Of a DNA stretch of 27,915 nucleotides, positions 15,010 to 22,213 are shown piece by piece. Source of the stretch: an uncultured Sphingomonas sp. (lineage in GTDB: Bacteria > Pseudomonadota > Alphaproteobacteria > Sphingomonadales > Sphingomonadaceae). Location of the stretch: assembly GCF_934560975.1 (NCBI RefSeq), contig NZ_CAKTFO010000030.1:1-27915 (forward strand), written 5' to 3'. Under the pieces are notes generated by a model. That model had not been told where the DNA came from and searched no databases. It worked only from the letters and a program-made list of their open reading frames with translations. The translations under genes and the position numbers were made by a program. The first letter of the stretch is position 1, and each line of letters begins with the position of its first letter.

Positions 15010-16554
15010 CTAGTAGCTGGCGGCCTCCGCGTCGAGCGTTTGGAGGAACCCCGCCGCCTGGTCGCGGATCGCCGCCTGCTCGGGCTCCGCGAACCGGTCC
15101 CACGTCCGGTACGGCCCACGCAGCCGGCCATTGGGCTCCAGCCGCTCCCGGTGCCGCGCCAGGAAATCCCAGTAGAGCGCGTTGAACGGGCAGGCGTCCG
15201 GCCCCGTCCGCTTGGTCACGTCATAACGGCAGTGGCGGCAATAATCGGACATGCGGTTGATGTACGCGCCCGACGACACATAAGGCTTGGACGCGATCAG
15301 CCCGCCGTCGCCGAACTGGCTCATCCCCAGCGTGTTCGGCAGCTCGACCCACTCGTAAGCGTCGAGATAGACTTCCAGATACCAACGATGCACCTCCGCC
15401 GGATCGGCCCCGATCAGCAACGCGAAATTGCCGGTCACCATCAGCCGCTGGATATGGTGGGCATGCGCCGTCGCCAGCGTCTGGCCGATCGTCTCGCGCA
15501 GACAATGCGCGTCCGTCTCCCCCGTCCAGTAGAAGGCCGGCAGCCTGCGGGTGTGGCGCAGGTGGTTGCGCGTCACATAATCCGGCCCCTCGCGCCAATA
15601 GATGCCGCGCATATATTCGCGCCAGCCGATGATCTGGCGGACATAGCCCTCGACCGAATTGATCGGCGCGCGCCCCGCGCGATATTCCGCCTCCGCCCGC
15701 CGGCAGAGGTCGAGCGGATCGAGCAGCCCGGAATTGAGGTAGGGCGACAGGATCGAGTGCCACAAATGGCGCTCGCCGGTCAGCATCGCATCCTCATACG
15801 GGCCGAAGTCCGCCAGCGCATGGGCGAAGAAGGCCGTCGCTTGCCGCTCCGCATCCTCTCGCGTCACCGCATAGTCGAAGCCTTCCAGGCTGCCGGGATT
15901 GTCCGCGAACCGCGCCGCCACCAGCGCCAGCACCTCCCGCGTCACCGCATCCGGCGCGAAGGACAAGGGGCGCGGCATCAGCAGGTCGGCCTCCGCCGGC
16001 TTGCGATTCTCCTTGTCGAAATTCCACCGCCCGCCTTCCGGCTTGCCCTCCGCCGTCAGCAGCAGGCCGGTCTTCACCCGCATCTCGCGATAGAAATATT
16101 CCATGCGCAGGTCGCTGCGCCCCTCGGCCCAGCCGTCGAACGTGGCATGGTCCGCGATGAAGCGCGTGTCCGCCCGGATCTCCACCGGCAGGCCGAAGAT
16201 CGTCTCCCACGCCTCCAGCATCGCCGTCACCCGCCACTCGCCCGCTTCCGTCACCACGATCCGCTCGGGCCCGTGACGCTGGATCGCGCGCGCGACCTCG
16301 CCGGTGAAGCTGCCGGCATTGTCGGGATCGTCCAGCCGGACATAATCGACCCGCCACCCTGCGTCTTCCAGCGCGGCGGCATGGTGGCGCATGGCGGAGA
16401 GGATGTAGGCGATCTTGGCCTTGTGGTGACGGACATAGGCCGTCTCCTCCGCCACCTCCATCATCAGGATCACGATGTCCCCGGGGTCCGCATCGGTGAG
16501 CGACGACAAAGCGAAGGACAGTTGATCGCCCAGCACGGGCACGAGTCGCGTCAT
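15010..16554 (-). CDS. Fe-S bacterial cryptochrome/(6-4) photolyase (PhrB/FeS-BCP type)
   Basis: 514 codons, ATG at 16554. N-terminal Rossmann part starts LVPVLGDQLSFALSSL and has VAEETAYVRHHKAKIAYILSAMRHHA. The C-terminal FAD part has TGERHLWHSILSPYLNSGLL and VEGYVRQIIGWREYMRGIYW. Four cysteines suited to bind a [4Fe-4S] cluster are at 351 (DAHCLRET), 439 and 442 (YCRHCRY) and 455 (ACPFNAL), matching to within one residue the spacing known for Agrobacterium PhrB. The two active-site histidines are His366-His367 (HAHHIQRLMVTGNFALL). The family repairs UV (6-4) photoproducts using light, FAD and a ribolumazine antenna. All key residues are present. It diverges from queF with a 76-bp shared intergenic region. 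Confidence 0.9.
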   Translation of the reverse strand: MTRLVPVLGDQLSFALSSLTDADPGDIVILMMEVAEETAYVRHHKAKIAYILSAMRHHAAALEDAGWRVDYVRLDDPDNAGSFTGEVARAIQRHGPERIVVTEAGEWRVTAMLEAWETIFGLPVEIRADTRFIADHATFDGWAEGRSDLRMEYFYREMRVKTGLLLTAEGKPEGGRWNFDKENRKPAEADLLMPRPLSFAPDAVTREVLALVAARFADNPGSLEGFDYAVTREDAERQATAFFAHALADFGPYEDAMLTGERHLWHSILSPYLNSGLLDPLDLCRRAEAEYRAGRAPINSVEGYVRQIIGWREYMRGIYWREGPDYVTRNHLRHTRRLPAFYWTGETDAHCLRETIGQTLATAHAHHIQRLMVTGNFALLIGADPAEVHRWYLEVYLDAYEWVELPNTLGMSQFGDGGLIASKPYVSSGAYINRMSDYCRHCRYDVTKRTGPDACPFNALYWDFLARHRERLEPNGRLRGPYRTWDRFAEPEQAAIRDQAAGFLQTLDAEAASY

Positions 16555-16630
16555 GCCCCCACGCTGGCCTCCTTTTGTTCGCACGTCCAGCGCCGTTGAG
16601 CGACACGCCGCGAACGCCTACATGGGCCGC

Positions 16631-17077
16631 ATGAGCATCACCCATCTCGGCCAGACGTCGCGCCTGCCTGCCTCTCCGGAGGAAGCCACGCTGGACTATG
16701 TTCCCAATCCGCGCCCCGGCAGCCTGTATCTGGTCCGCTTCACCGCGCCCGAATTCACCTCGCTCTGCCCGGTCACCGGCCAGCCCGATTTCGCGCATCT
16801 GGTGATCGACTATGCGCCGGCGGAAACGATCGTCGAATCCAAGTCGCTGAAGCTGTTCCTCGGATCGTTCCGCAACCATGCCGCGTTCCACGAGGATTGC
16901 ACCGTCGGCATCGGCCAGCGACTGGTCGAGGAGATGAAGCCGGTGTGGCTGCGCATCGGCGGCTATTGGTATCCGCGCGGCGGCATTCCGATCGACGTCT
17001 TCTGGCAGTCGGACGCCCCGCCCGCCGGATTGTGGCTGCCGGACCAGGGCGTGCCCGGCTATCGCGGTCGCGGCTGA
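16631..17077 (+). CDS. queF: NADPH-dependent 7-cyano-7-deazaguanine (preQ0) reductase
   Basis: 148 codons from the ATG at 16631 (MSITHLGQTS); an ATG 9 bases upstream is possible and neither has a clear ribosome site. QueF turns preQ0 into preQ1 in queuosine tRNA modification. Visible residues: nucleophile Cys46 and Asp53 in LCPVTGQPDFAHLVIDY, the QueF motif E-S-K-S-L-K-L-F-L from Glu69, and FRNHAAFHEDC with the conserved His-Glu. This is the short (type I, about 150 aa) form with one T-fold domain, as in Bacillus. It starts opposite the photolyase gene and is followed after 29 bases by a small secreted-protein gene. Confidence 0.93.
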   Translation: MSITHLGQTSRLPASPEEATLDYVPNPRPGSLYLVRFTAPEFTSLCPVTGQPDFAHLVIDYAPAETIVESKSLKLFLGSFRNHAAFHEDCTVGIGQRLVEEMKPVWLRIGGYWYPRGGIPIDVFWQSDAPPAGLWLPDQGVPGYRGRG

Positions 17078-17106
17078 CCGGCGCCCCGAACGACAAGGAG
17101 ACACGG

Positions 17107-17484
17107 ATGACGCGCTTTGCCCTGCTTACCCTGGCCGCCGCGCTGGCGGCGCCGCCCGCGTCCGCGATCACCATCGCCAATCCCGCCAGCGACCAATTGT
17201 CGCAGCTGGGCGACATTCCGCGCCGCGCGGCCCTGCGCGGCGCATTGCTCGATTCCGGGTTTCAGTGCGTCCGGGTCGAACAGGCCGCGCGCCAGGGGCC
17301 GTGGGGCAATCTGATGATGTGGCGCGCCAAGTGCGACCTGAAGGACGTGCGCTTCGACTATGGCGTGTTCATCGGTCCCGACGGGTCGATCCAGGCGCGT
17401 CGCTGCGGCGATATGAAGCTGCTCGGCCTGCCGCCGTGCCGCCCCCTGGTACGGCAATCGGCTTCGCGGCAATCATCACGCTGA
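17107..17484 (+). CDS. Small secreted protein of unknown function
   Basis: 125 codons, ATG at 17107 behind AAGGAG. A signal peptide is visible (MTRFALLTLAAALAAPPASA, likely cut before ITIANPAS). The mature part has four cysteines (FQCVRVEQ, RAKCDLKD, ARRCGDMK, PPCRPL) compatible with two disulfides in the periplasm. No family was recognised. The final ~38 codons overlap the end of a convergent gene on the other strand by 116 bases; the segment after CRPL (VRQSASRQSSR) is low complexity and probably not part of the original protein. Confidence 0.7.
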   Translation: MTRFALLTLAAALAAPPASAITIANPASDQLSQLGDIPRRAALRGALLDSGFQCVRVEQAARQGPWGNLMMWRAKCDLKDVRFDYGVFIGPDGSIQARRCGDMKLLGLPPCRPLVRQSASRQSSR

Positions 17485-17929
17485 CCCGCCGGTCCTTCGC
17501 CTCGGACAGCTGCATCCAGTAGCGGCCGGGGCGAAGGTCGAACCCCACGATCTTGGCGATGCCGGAACAGGCGGGTCCGTGGCGGTGCGTGGCGGACTCC
17601 AGCCTGTCGCCGCGCTGGACCAGGTCGATCCAGGCCGGTTCCGACAGCCCGATCTCATATCGCCCCGCCCGCCGGATCGTGAGGGGGAAGAAGCCGCCGA
17701 ACGTCGCCGGCTTCGGCTTGCGGGCCAGCGCGGGCGAGAAATGCACATCGGCCACGGGCCGCAGCGCCAAGGTCGCCGCCCGCCCGGCCATCAGCGTCGT
17801 TCCGGTCGGATGACCCCAGCGTTTAAAACCGTGCACGGTCACGGCCCGCCCGCAACCATCTGCCCGCGACTGCGCAAGCGCAGGGAAGGCGGCGGCGATC
17901 AGCAGGGCGAGGGCAAGTCCCCGCTTCAT
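17369..17929 (-). CDS. Secreted protein of unknown function
   Basis: 186 codons, ATG at 17929 overlapping the stop of the oxygenase gene (ATGA), so the two are probably co-transcribed. Signal peptide MKRGLALALLIAAAFPALAQ. The mature part has ADGCGRAVTVHGFKRWGHP, HFSPALARKPKPATFGGFFPLTIRRAGRYEIGLSEPAWIDLV and GPACSGIAKIVGFDLRPGRYWMQLSEA, which reads as a beta-sandwich secreted domain with one disulfide; no catalytic residues were recognised. The domain appears to end near residue 157 (VMIAAKP); the last ~28 residues (PGGGTAAGRAASYRRSDAPG and onward) lie antisense to the neighbouring gene and look like read-through after loss of the original stop. Confidence 0.7.
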   Translation of the reverse strand: MKRGLALALLIAAAFPALAQSRADGCGRAVTVHGFKRWGHPTGTTLMAGRAATLALRPVADVHFSPALARKPKPATFGGFFPLTIRRAGRYEIGLSEPAWIDLVQRGDRLESATHRHGPACSGIAKIVGFDLRPGRYWMQLSEAKDRRVSVMIAAKPIAVPGGGTAAGRAASYRRSDAPGSTRRDR

Positions 17930-18876
17930 ATCAGCTTGATCTCGCGCAGGCGCTGCATCAGGTAATCGTGCGCCGTGATCGGATCGGGATACAGGTTCGG
18001 GCGATCCGGCCCGACGCAGCCCGGCAGCGTCTCGATCAGATAATCCGGGCGGAAGTGCAGGAAGAAGGGCATGGAGTAACGCGCATGGCCGCGCCGTTCG
18101 GGCGCCGGGTTCATCACCCGGTGCGTGGTCGACCGCAGCACATTGTTGGTCAGCCGCTGCAGCATGTCGCCGACATTGATCGCCAGTTCGCCGGCCTTGG
18201 GCTGGACCGGCAGCCAGTTGCCGTCGCGGTCGAGCAGTTCCAGGCCCGCTTCCTCCGCCCCCAGTAGCAGGGTGATGGTGTTGATATCCTCGTGCGCGCC
18301 CGCCCGGATCGAGGGGCCGTCCGCCCCCATCGGTGGGTAATGGAGCAGGCGCAGCACGCTGTTGCCGTCCGCCACCGTATCGTCAAAGAAATCGGGCGAC
18401 AGCTTCAGATAGCGCGCCACCGCCCGCAGCAGCTTGGCGGCCGCCGCGTCCAGCGCATCGTAGAGGGCCAGTTCCGCCGCGCGGAACTCCCGCACCTCTT
18501 CCGGCCAGATGTTGGGCGCCATCACCTCGGCGAAGCGATGCCCCTCCGGCAGTTCGCGCCCGATATGGTAGAATTCCTTCAGGTCGTGGGCGGTGGCGCC
18601 CTTGGCGGTCTCGATCCCGAACGGGGTCAGCCCGCGCGCGCCGCCGGTGCCGGGCTGGTGATAGTGGCGCTTCACCTCTTCCGGCAGAGCGAAGAAGGCC
18701 TTGGCCTGCGCCTCGGCGTTCGCGATCACGTCCTGCGACACGCCATGGTCCGCGACGATGGCGAAGCCGTAGCGCTCGAACGATCCGCCCAGCGCCTGCG
18801 CGAACCCCTCCGGGTCCTGCGCCTCCTGCGCCAGGCTGACGGTGGGAACGGCGGAGCGGTCGGGAGTCGTGGCCAT
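17926..18876 (-). CDS. 2-oxoglutarate/Fe(II)-dependent oxygenase, isopenicillin N synthase-like
   Basis: 316 codons, ATG at 18876. The fold is shown by an N-terminal DIOX_N region (VPTVSLAQ ... FERYGFAIVADHGVSQDVIANAEAQAKAFFALPEEVKRHYHQ) and the Fe(II) ligands His195 and Asp197 (HEDINTITLLL) and His252 (STTHRVMNP). The 2-oxoglutarate-binding Arg267-x-Ser269 (RYSMPFF) is present. Members hydroxylate or oxidise small molecules; the true substrate cannot be told from the sequence, and bacterial homologues are usually annotated only as 'isopenicillin N synthase family'. No beta-lactam pathway genes are nearby, so antibiotic synthesis is not suggested. It leads a two-gene unit with the secreted protein downstream. 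Confidence 0.85.
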   Translation of the reverse strand: MATTPDRSAVPTVSLAQEAQDPEGFAQALGGSFERYGFAIVADHGVSQDVIANAEAQAKAFFALPEEVKRHYHQPGTGGARGLTPFGIETAKGATAHDLKEFYHIGRELPEGHRFAEVMAPNIWPEEVREFRAAELALYDALDAAAAKLLRAVARYLKLSPDFFDDTVADGNSVLRLLHYPPMGADGPSIRAGAHEDINTITLLLGAEEAGLELLDRDGNWLPVQPKAGELAINVGDMLQRLTNNVLRSTTHRVMNPAPERRGHARYSMPFFLHFRPDYLIETLPGCVGPDRPNLYPDPITAHDYLMQRLREIKLI

Positions 18877-19029
18877 GCCTGCCAGATAGCGCCCTCAACG
18901 CCATCCCGGAAGCGAGCCGTTCAAACCCACTATTCTATCCACGCGCCAACAGTCAGAAGCACCTCCGGCGCCGCGCTGTGTCTGCAAGCCCAGCAATCAC
19001 CGGCGTCGAGGGAGGTGATTCACATAGAC

Positions 19030-19125
19030 ATGACATTCACCAACGTCGTCATCAGCATCTGCATGCTGGTGGTGGCAACCATCTCGCTGGTCCTCAAGAT
19101 CATCGAGGTGGCCCGCTCCAAGTAG
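19030..19125 (+). CDS. 31-aa single-helix membrane peptide, candidate type I toxin
   Basis: The ATG at 19030 is preceded, 10 bases away, by GGAGGTGAT (19011-19019), a near-perfect match to the end of 16S rRNA and far stronger than any other ribosome site in the window. The 31 residues start MTFTNVVISICMLVVATISL and continue VLKIIEVARSK: a short N-terminus, one hydrophobic helix of about 20 residues and a basic C-terminus. Size, layout and ribosome site resemble the holin-like toxin peptides (Hol_Tox/TxpA type) of type I systems in Firmicutes; I know of no described one in sphingomonads. A stable hairpin follows 8 bases after the stop and a predicted RNA converges on it. A housekeeping small membrane protein is the alternative. 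Confidence 0.6.
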   Translation: MTFTNVVISICMLVVATISLVLKIIEVARSK

Positions 19126-19133
19126 CGGCAGGA

Positions 19134-19159
19134 GGGGCTCGGCCTGCACGCCGGGCCCC
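19134..19159 (+). other. 10-bp hairpin just after the 31-aa peptide gene
   Basis: GGGGCTCGGC (19134-19143) pairs fully with GCCGGGCCCC (19150-19159), one pair being G-T, around the loop CTGCAC. No T-run follows on either strand, so it is a 3' stabiliser or a weak terminator. Its right arm overlaps GGGCCCCG (19153-19160), which can pair perfectly with CGGGGCCC (19193-19200), so two alternative folds compete here. Confidence 0.65.
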
Positions 19160-19165
19160 GAATGT

Positions 19166-19298
19166 GGAAAGAGCCCCAGCCGCTGCAACGACCGGGGCCC
19201 TCAATCCGACTTCAGCCGCTGCAACGACCGAAGTTCATTCGATCAGGCCCGGTTCTGCACCCGAGCCCGCAGGCGGTGACCCAAAGACATGATGTCAC
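19166..19298 (-). ncRNA. Predicted ~130-nt small RNA convergent to the 31-aa peptide gene
   Basis: The minus strand has a good promoter (19305-19333) with an expected start near 19298. The RNA would begin with a 6-bp hairpin (GTCACC 19294-19299 with GGTGAC 19275-19280), then carry two hairpins with an identical 16-nt loop GGTCGTTGCAGCGGCT, the second one with a stronger stem and a short TTT run ending near 19166. No ORF or ribosome site is seen in it. It faces the peptide gene tail to tail; a peptide mRNA extending past 19160 would be complementary to it. The arrangement is that of a type I antitoxin RNA, but nothing proves expression. Confidence 0.5.
19171..19235. repeat. Two hairpins with identical 16-nt loop on different stems
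   Basis: An 18-base direct repeat, CAGCCGCTGCAACGACCG, occurs at 19177-19194 and 19213-19230. Each copy sits in a stem of its own sequence: GAGCCCC (19171-19177) with GGGG-CC-CTC (19194-19202, CC bulged) and GACTTC (19208-19213) with GAAGTT (19230-19235, one G-T pair). The loop (AGCCGCTGCAACGACC) is the same in both while the outer stems differ but still pair, which points to selection for structure plus loop. Confidence 0.65.
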
Positions 19299-19304
19299 CC
19301 TCAC

Positions 19305-19333
19305 AAAATACGCCACCCAGCCCCAAAGTTCAA
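19305..19333 (-). promoter_or_regulatory. Sigma70-type promoter for the predicted small RNA
   Basis: On the minus strand TTGAAC (19328-19333) is followed after exactly 17 bases by TATTTT (19305-19310). It begins just 4 bases past the stop of the HerA-like gene, in the only AT-rich patch of this gap, and points away from any gene on that strand for over 390 bases, which argues for a non-coding product. Confidence 0.65.
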
Positions 19334-19336
19334 CGC

Positions 19337-20965
19337 CTACCGCTTGAACAACCCGCCGAGCAGGCCACGCAGCAATTGCGAGCCGGCCTGGCCCGCAATC
19401 TGCCGGCCGACCGATGACGCCATCGACCGCGCGGCGGATTCGAACATCTTGCCGGCCAGCGTCGGCCGGGCCGCCTCGCGCGCGGCGGCGGCGCGGGCGC
19501 GTTCCTCGGCGCGGGCCTGGGCCTGGGCGGCGCGGTCCGCCTCGCGCTCACGTCGCACCTGTTCGCGGGCGTCGAGCTTGTCCTGCGCGGCGGCCGCCCT
19601 GGCCGCGTCGGCCTGCGTCCTGGCGGCGACCGCCTCCTCCGCCGCTTTCGCCGCGGCTGCCTTGGCATCGCCCGCCCGCGCGGCGAGCATTTCCGCCGCG
19701 CTCTCGCGATTGACGGGTGCGTCATATTTGCCCGCCAGCGCCGAGGTGGAGACCAGCAGCGCGCGTTCCCTGTCGGTCAGCGGCCCGACCCTCGACGATG
19801 GCGGGCGGATCAGGGTGCGCGCCACCGGGCTGGGGCTGCCGTCCGGCTGGAGCAGGGACACCAAAGCCTCGCCCACCTTCAATTCGGTGATGGCGGTCGC
19901 GACATCGACGTCGGGGCTGGCCCGGAACGTGTCGGCAGCGGCCCGCACCGCTTTCTGATCGCGCGGGGTGAAGGCGTTCAATTTATGCTGGATGCGGTTG
20001 CCCAATTGTCCCGCCACGTCGTCCGGCACGTCGATCGGATTCTGCGTCACGAAATAGACCCCGACGCCCTTGGACCGGATCAGGCGCACCACCTGCTCCA
20101 CCGTGTCGATCAGGGCCGGCGCGGCATCGTCGAACAGGAGATGCGCTTCGTCGAAAAAGAAGACCAGTTTCGGCTTGGCGAGATCGCCCACCTCCGGCAG
20201 CGTTTCGAACAGCTCGCTCAGCAGCCACAGCAGGAAGGTGGCGTAGAGCTTGGGCGCCGCCATCAGCCGGTCGGCCGCCAGCACGCTGACCGTGCCGCGC
20301 CCGTCCTCCGCCACCGTCATCATGTCGGATATGTCCAGCGCGGGTTCGCCGAAGAAGCCGTCGCCGCCCTGCGCCTCCAGCTGGAGCAATTGCCGCTGGA
20401 TCGCCCCCACCGTCGCCCGCGTGACATTGCCGTAGCGCGCCGACAGATCGGCCGCATTCTCCGCCGCCCAGGCCAGCATCGCCTGAAGGTCCGCCAGGTC
20501 GATCAGCAGCAGGCCCTGTTCGTCCGCCACCTTGAACACCAAAGCGAGGACGCCTTCCTGCACCGCGTTCAGGTTCATCAGCCGGGCGAGCAGCAGCGGC
20601 CCCATCTCGCTGATGGTGGTACGGACGGGGTGCCCGGCCTGGCCGAACAGATCCCACAGGATCACCGGCGTGTCGCGATAGGCCCAGTCGGTCAGGCCCA
20701 GCTCCGCCGCGCGCGCCCGGAACGGGGCGTCGGTGGCGGCGATGGGCGATCCCGCCATGCCGAGGCCCGCCAGGTCGCCCTTCACGTCCGCGACGAACAC
20801 CGGCACGCCCGCCGCGCTGAACCCCTCGGCGATACCCTGCAGGGTCACCGTCTTGCCGGTGCCGGTCGCGCCGGCGATCAGGCCGTGGCGGTTGGCGCGG
20901 CCGAGGTCGAGCGACTGGCGCGCGCCATCAGCGGTCGCGCCGATGAACAGCTTTGCGTCATCCAT
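19337..20965 (-). CDS. HerA/VirD4-like ATPase, DUF853 family
   Basis: 542 codons, ATG at 20965. Walker A GATGTGKT is at 32-39 (NRHGLIAGATGTGKTVTLQGIAEGFS) and Walker B LVFFFDEAHLLF begins at 267. Arginine-finger and sensor regions are seen in VVRLIRSKGVGVYFVTQNPIDVPDDVAGQLGNRIQHKLNAFTP. The DUF853 family (E. coli YjgR) resembles the DNA translocases HerA and FtsK/VirD4, but its role is not known. The last ~110 residues are an Ala/Arg/Glu-rich coiled coil (AAAAKAAEEAVAARTQADAARAAAAQDKLDAREQVRREREADR) followed by a glycine/leucine tail. It starts one base after the stop of the sugar dehydrogenase gene, so they form one transcription unit. Confidence 0.88.
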   Translation of the reverse strand: MDDAKLFIGATADGARQSLDLGRANRHGLIAGATGTGKTVTLQGIAEGFSAAGVPVFVADVKGDLAGLGMAGSPIAATDAPFRARAAELGLTDWAYRDTPVILWDLFGQAGHPVRTTISEMGPLLLARLMNLNAVQEGVLALVFKVADEQGLLLIDLADLQAMLAWAAENAADLSARYGNVTRATVGAIQRQLLQLEAQGGDGFFGEPALDISDMMTVAEDGRGTVSVLAADRLMAAPKLYATFLLWLLSELFETLPEVGDLAKPKLVFFFDEAHLLFDDAAPALIDTVEQVVRLIRSKGVGVYFVTQNPIDVPDDVAGQLGNRIQHKLNAFTPRDQKAVRAAADTFRASPDVDVATAITELKVGEALVSLLQPDGSPSPVARTLIRPPSSRVGPLTDRERALLVSTSALAGKYDAPVNRESAAEMLAARAGDAKAAAAKAAEEAVAARTQADAARAAAAQDKLDAREQVRREREADRAAQAQARAEERARAAAAREAARPTLAGKMFESAARSMASSVGRQIAGQAGSQLLRGLLGGLFKR

Positions 20966-20966
20966 G

Positions 20967-22100
20967 TCAGGCGGCCGGGGTCAGCCGCAGCAGACGCCCG
21001 CCGGCCTTGTCCTCCAACAGGTAGATGGCGCCGTCCGGCCCCTGCTCCACCTCACGGATGCGCTTGCCCATGTCCCACTGGTCGCCCTTGCTGGCGTTGG
21101 TGCCGTCCAGGTGGACGCGGACCAGCGCCATGGACGACAGCCCGCCGATAAAGGCGTCGCCCTTCCATTGCGGGAACAGATTGCCCGAATAGATCATCAG
21201 CCCGCCCGGCGAGATCACCGGATTCCACCACACCTTCGGCGGCTCGAACGCGTCGCCGGGCTTGTGATCGGGAATGTCGCGGCCGTCATAATGGCTGCCG
21301 TTGGATGCCTGGGGCCAGCCGTAATTGCGGCCCGGCAGGATCAGGTTGACCTCGTCCCCGCCCTTGGGACCCATCTCCTGCTCCCACAGATTGCCCTGCG
21401 CGTCGAAGGCGATCCCCAGCAGGTTGCGATGGCCATAGCTCCACACGGCGGGGTTGAAGCTCCTGGCGGCGAGCGGATTGCCGGGAGCGGGCTTGCCCTC
21501 CGGCGTCAGGCGCAGCACCTTGCCGAGCGTCGCCTTGGCATCCTGCGCCGGATCGAACTTCTGCCGCTCGCCATTGGTGAAGAAGAGGTATTTGCCGTCG
21601 GGCGAGAAGGCGATGCGGCCAGAGAAATGGCCCTGCGTGCCGCTGACGAAAGGCTGTGCCCGGAACAGGACCTGAAAGCTCTCCAGCCGGGCCTGCCCGC
21701 CACTCTCGACCAGCTTGCCCCGGCCGAGCGCCACGCCCTGCCCGCCCGGCCCTTCCTCCGACCAGCTGAGATAGACCAGCCGGTTGGTGGCGAAGGCGGG
21801 GTGGAGCACCACGTCCATCAGCCCGCCCTGTCCCTGGCTGAACACGGCCGGCGTACCCGCCACCGTCAGGCGGCTGCCGCCATCGGCGGTCACCAGCAGC
21901 AGCCGGCCCGCTTTCTCCGTCACCAGCATGCGCTTGTCGGGCAGGAAGGTCATCGCCCACGGCGCATCGAACGCCGCCACCGGCGTGACGGTGAAGGGGA
22001 GCTTGCCCACGCCCGCCGCCGGGGCATCCGCGGCCTGGCCGGGTCCGCTGGAACAGGCCGCCAGCAGCAGCATGGCGGTGGAGAGCAAGGCGGTGCGCAT
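20967..22100 (-). CDS. PQQ-dependent aldose sugar dehydrogenase-like lipoprotein
   Basis: 377 codons, ATG at 22100 with an AGAGGAG site. The N-terminus MRTALLSTAMLLLAAC has a lipobox with Cys16, so it is probably a periplasm-facing lipoprotein. The six-bladed propeller of the GSDH/YliI family shows in PWAMTFLPDKRMLVTEKAGRL, GQGGLMDVVLHPAFATN (catalytic His region), HFSGRIAFSPDGKYLFFTNGER, WSYGHRNLLGIAF, EQEMGPKGGDEVNLILPGRNYGWP and SPGGLMIYSGNLFP. These enzymes oxidise aldoses using pyrroloquinoline quinone and calcium. PQQ synthesis genes are not in the window. Substrate is uncertain; annotation at the level 'PQQ-dependent sugar dehydrogenase' is safe. Confidence 0.88.
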   Translation of the reverse strand: MRTALLSTAMLLLAACSSGPGQAADAPAAGVGKLPFTVTPVAAFDAPWAMTFLPDKRMLVTEKAGRLLLVTADGGSRLTVAGTPAVFSQGQGGLMDVVLHPAFATNRLVYLSWSEEGPGGQGVALGRGKLVESGGQARLESFQVLFRAQPFVSGTQGHFSGRIAFSPDGKYLFFTNGERQKFDPAQDAKATLGKVLRLTPEGKPAPGNPLAARSFNPAVWSYGHRNLLGIAFDAQGNLWEQEMGPKGGDEVNLILPGRNYGWPQASNGSHYDGRDIPDHKPGDAFEPPKVWWNPVISPGGLMIYSGNLFPQWKGDAFIGGLSSMALVRVHLDGTNASKGDQWDMGKRIREVEQGPDGAIYLLEDKAGGRLLRLTPAA

Positions 22101-22213
22101 GGGGGCTCCTCTGGATGGTCGCGGGCGTGCCAACGCGCGGTCGCACGCATCGGGCTCCCGCCGACCACAGCGGATCACACGCGCCCGCGCAAGCGGAACC
22201 GCGCGCGGTCGAT

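Noticed and set aside
17926..18876. Beta-lactam biosynthesis gene
   Set aside because: The protein is an IPNS-like oxygenase by fold only; no peptide synthetase or acyltransferase genes are near, and the family is broad in bacteria.
19177..19230. CRISPR array
   Set aside because: Only two copies of an 18-base repeat, each inside its own hairpin, and no cas genes.
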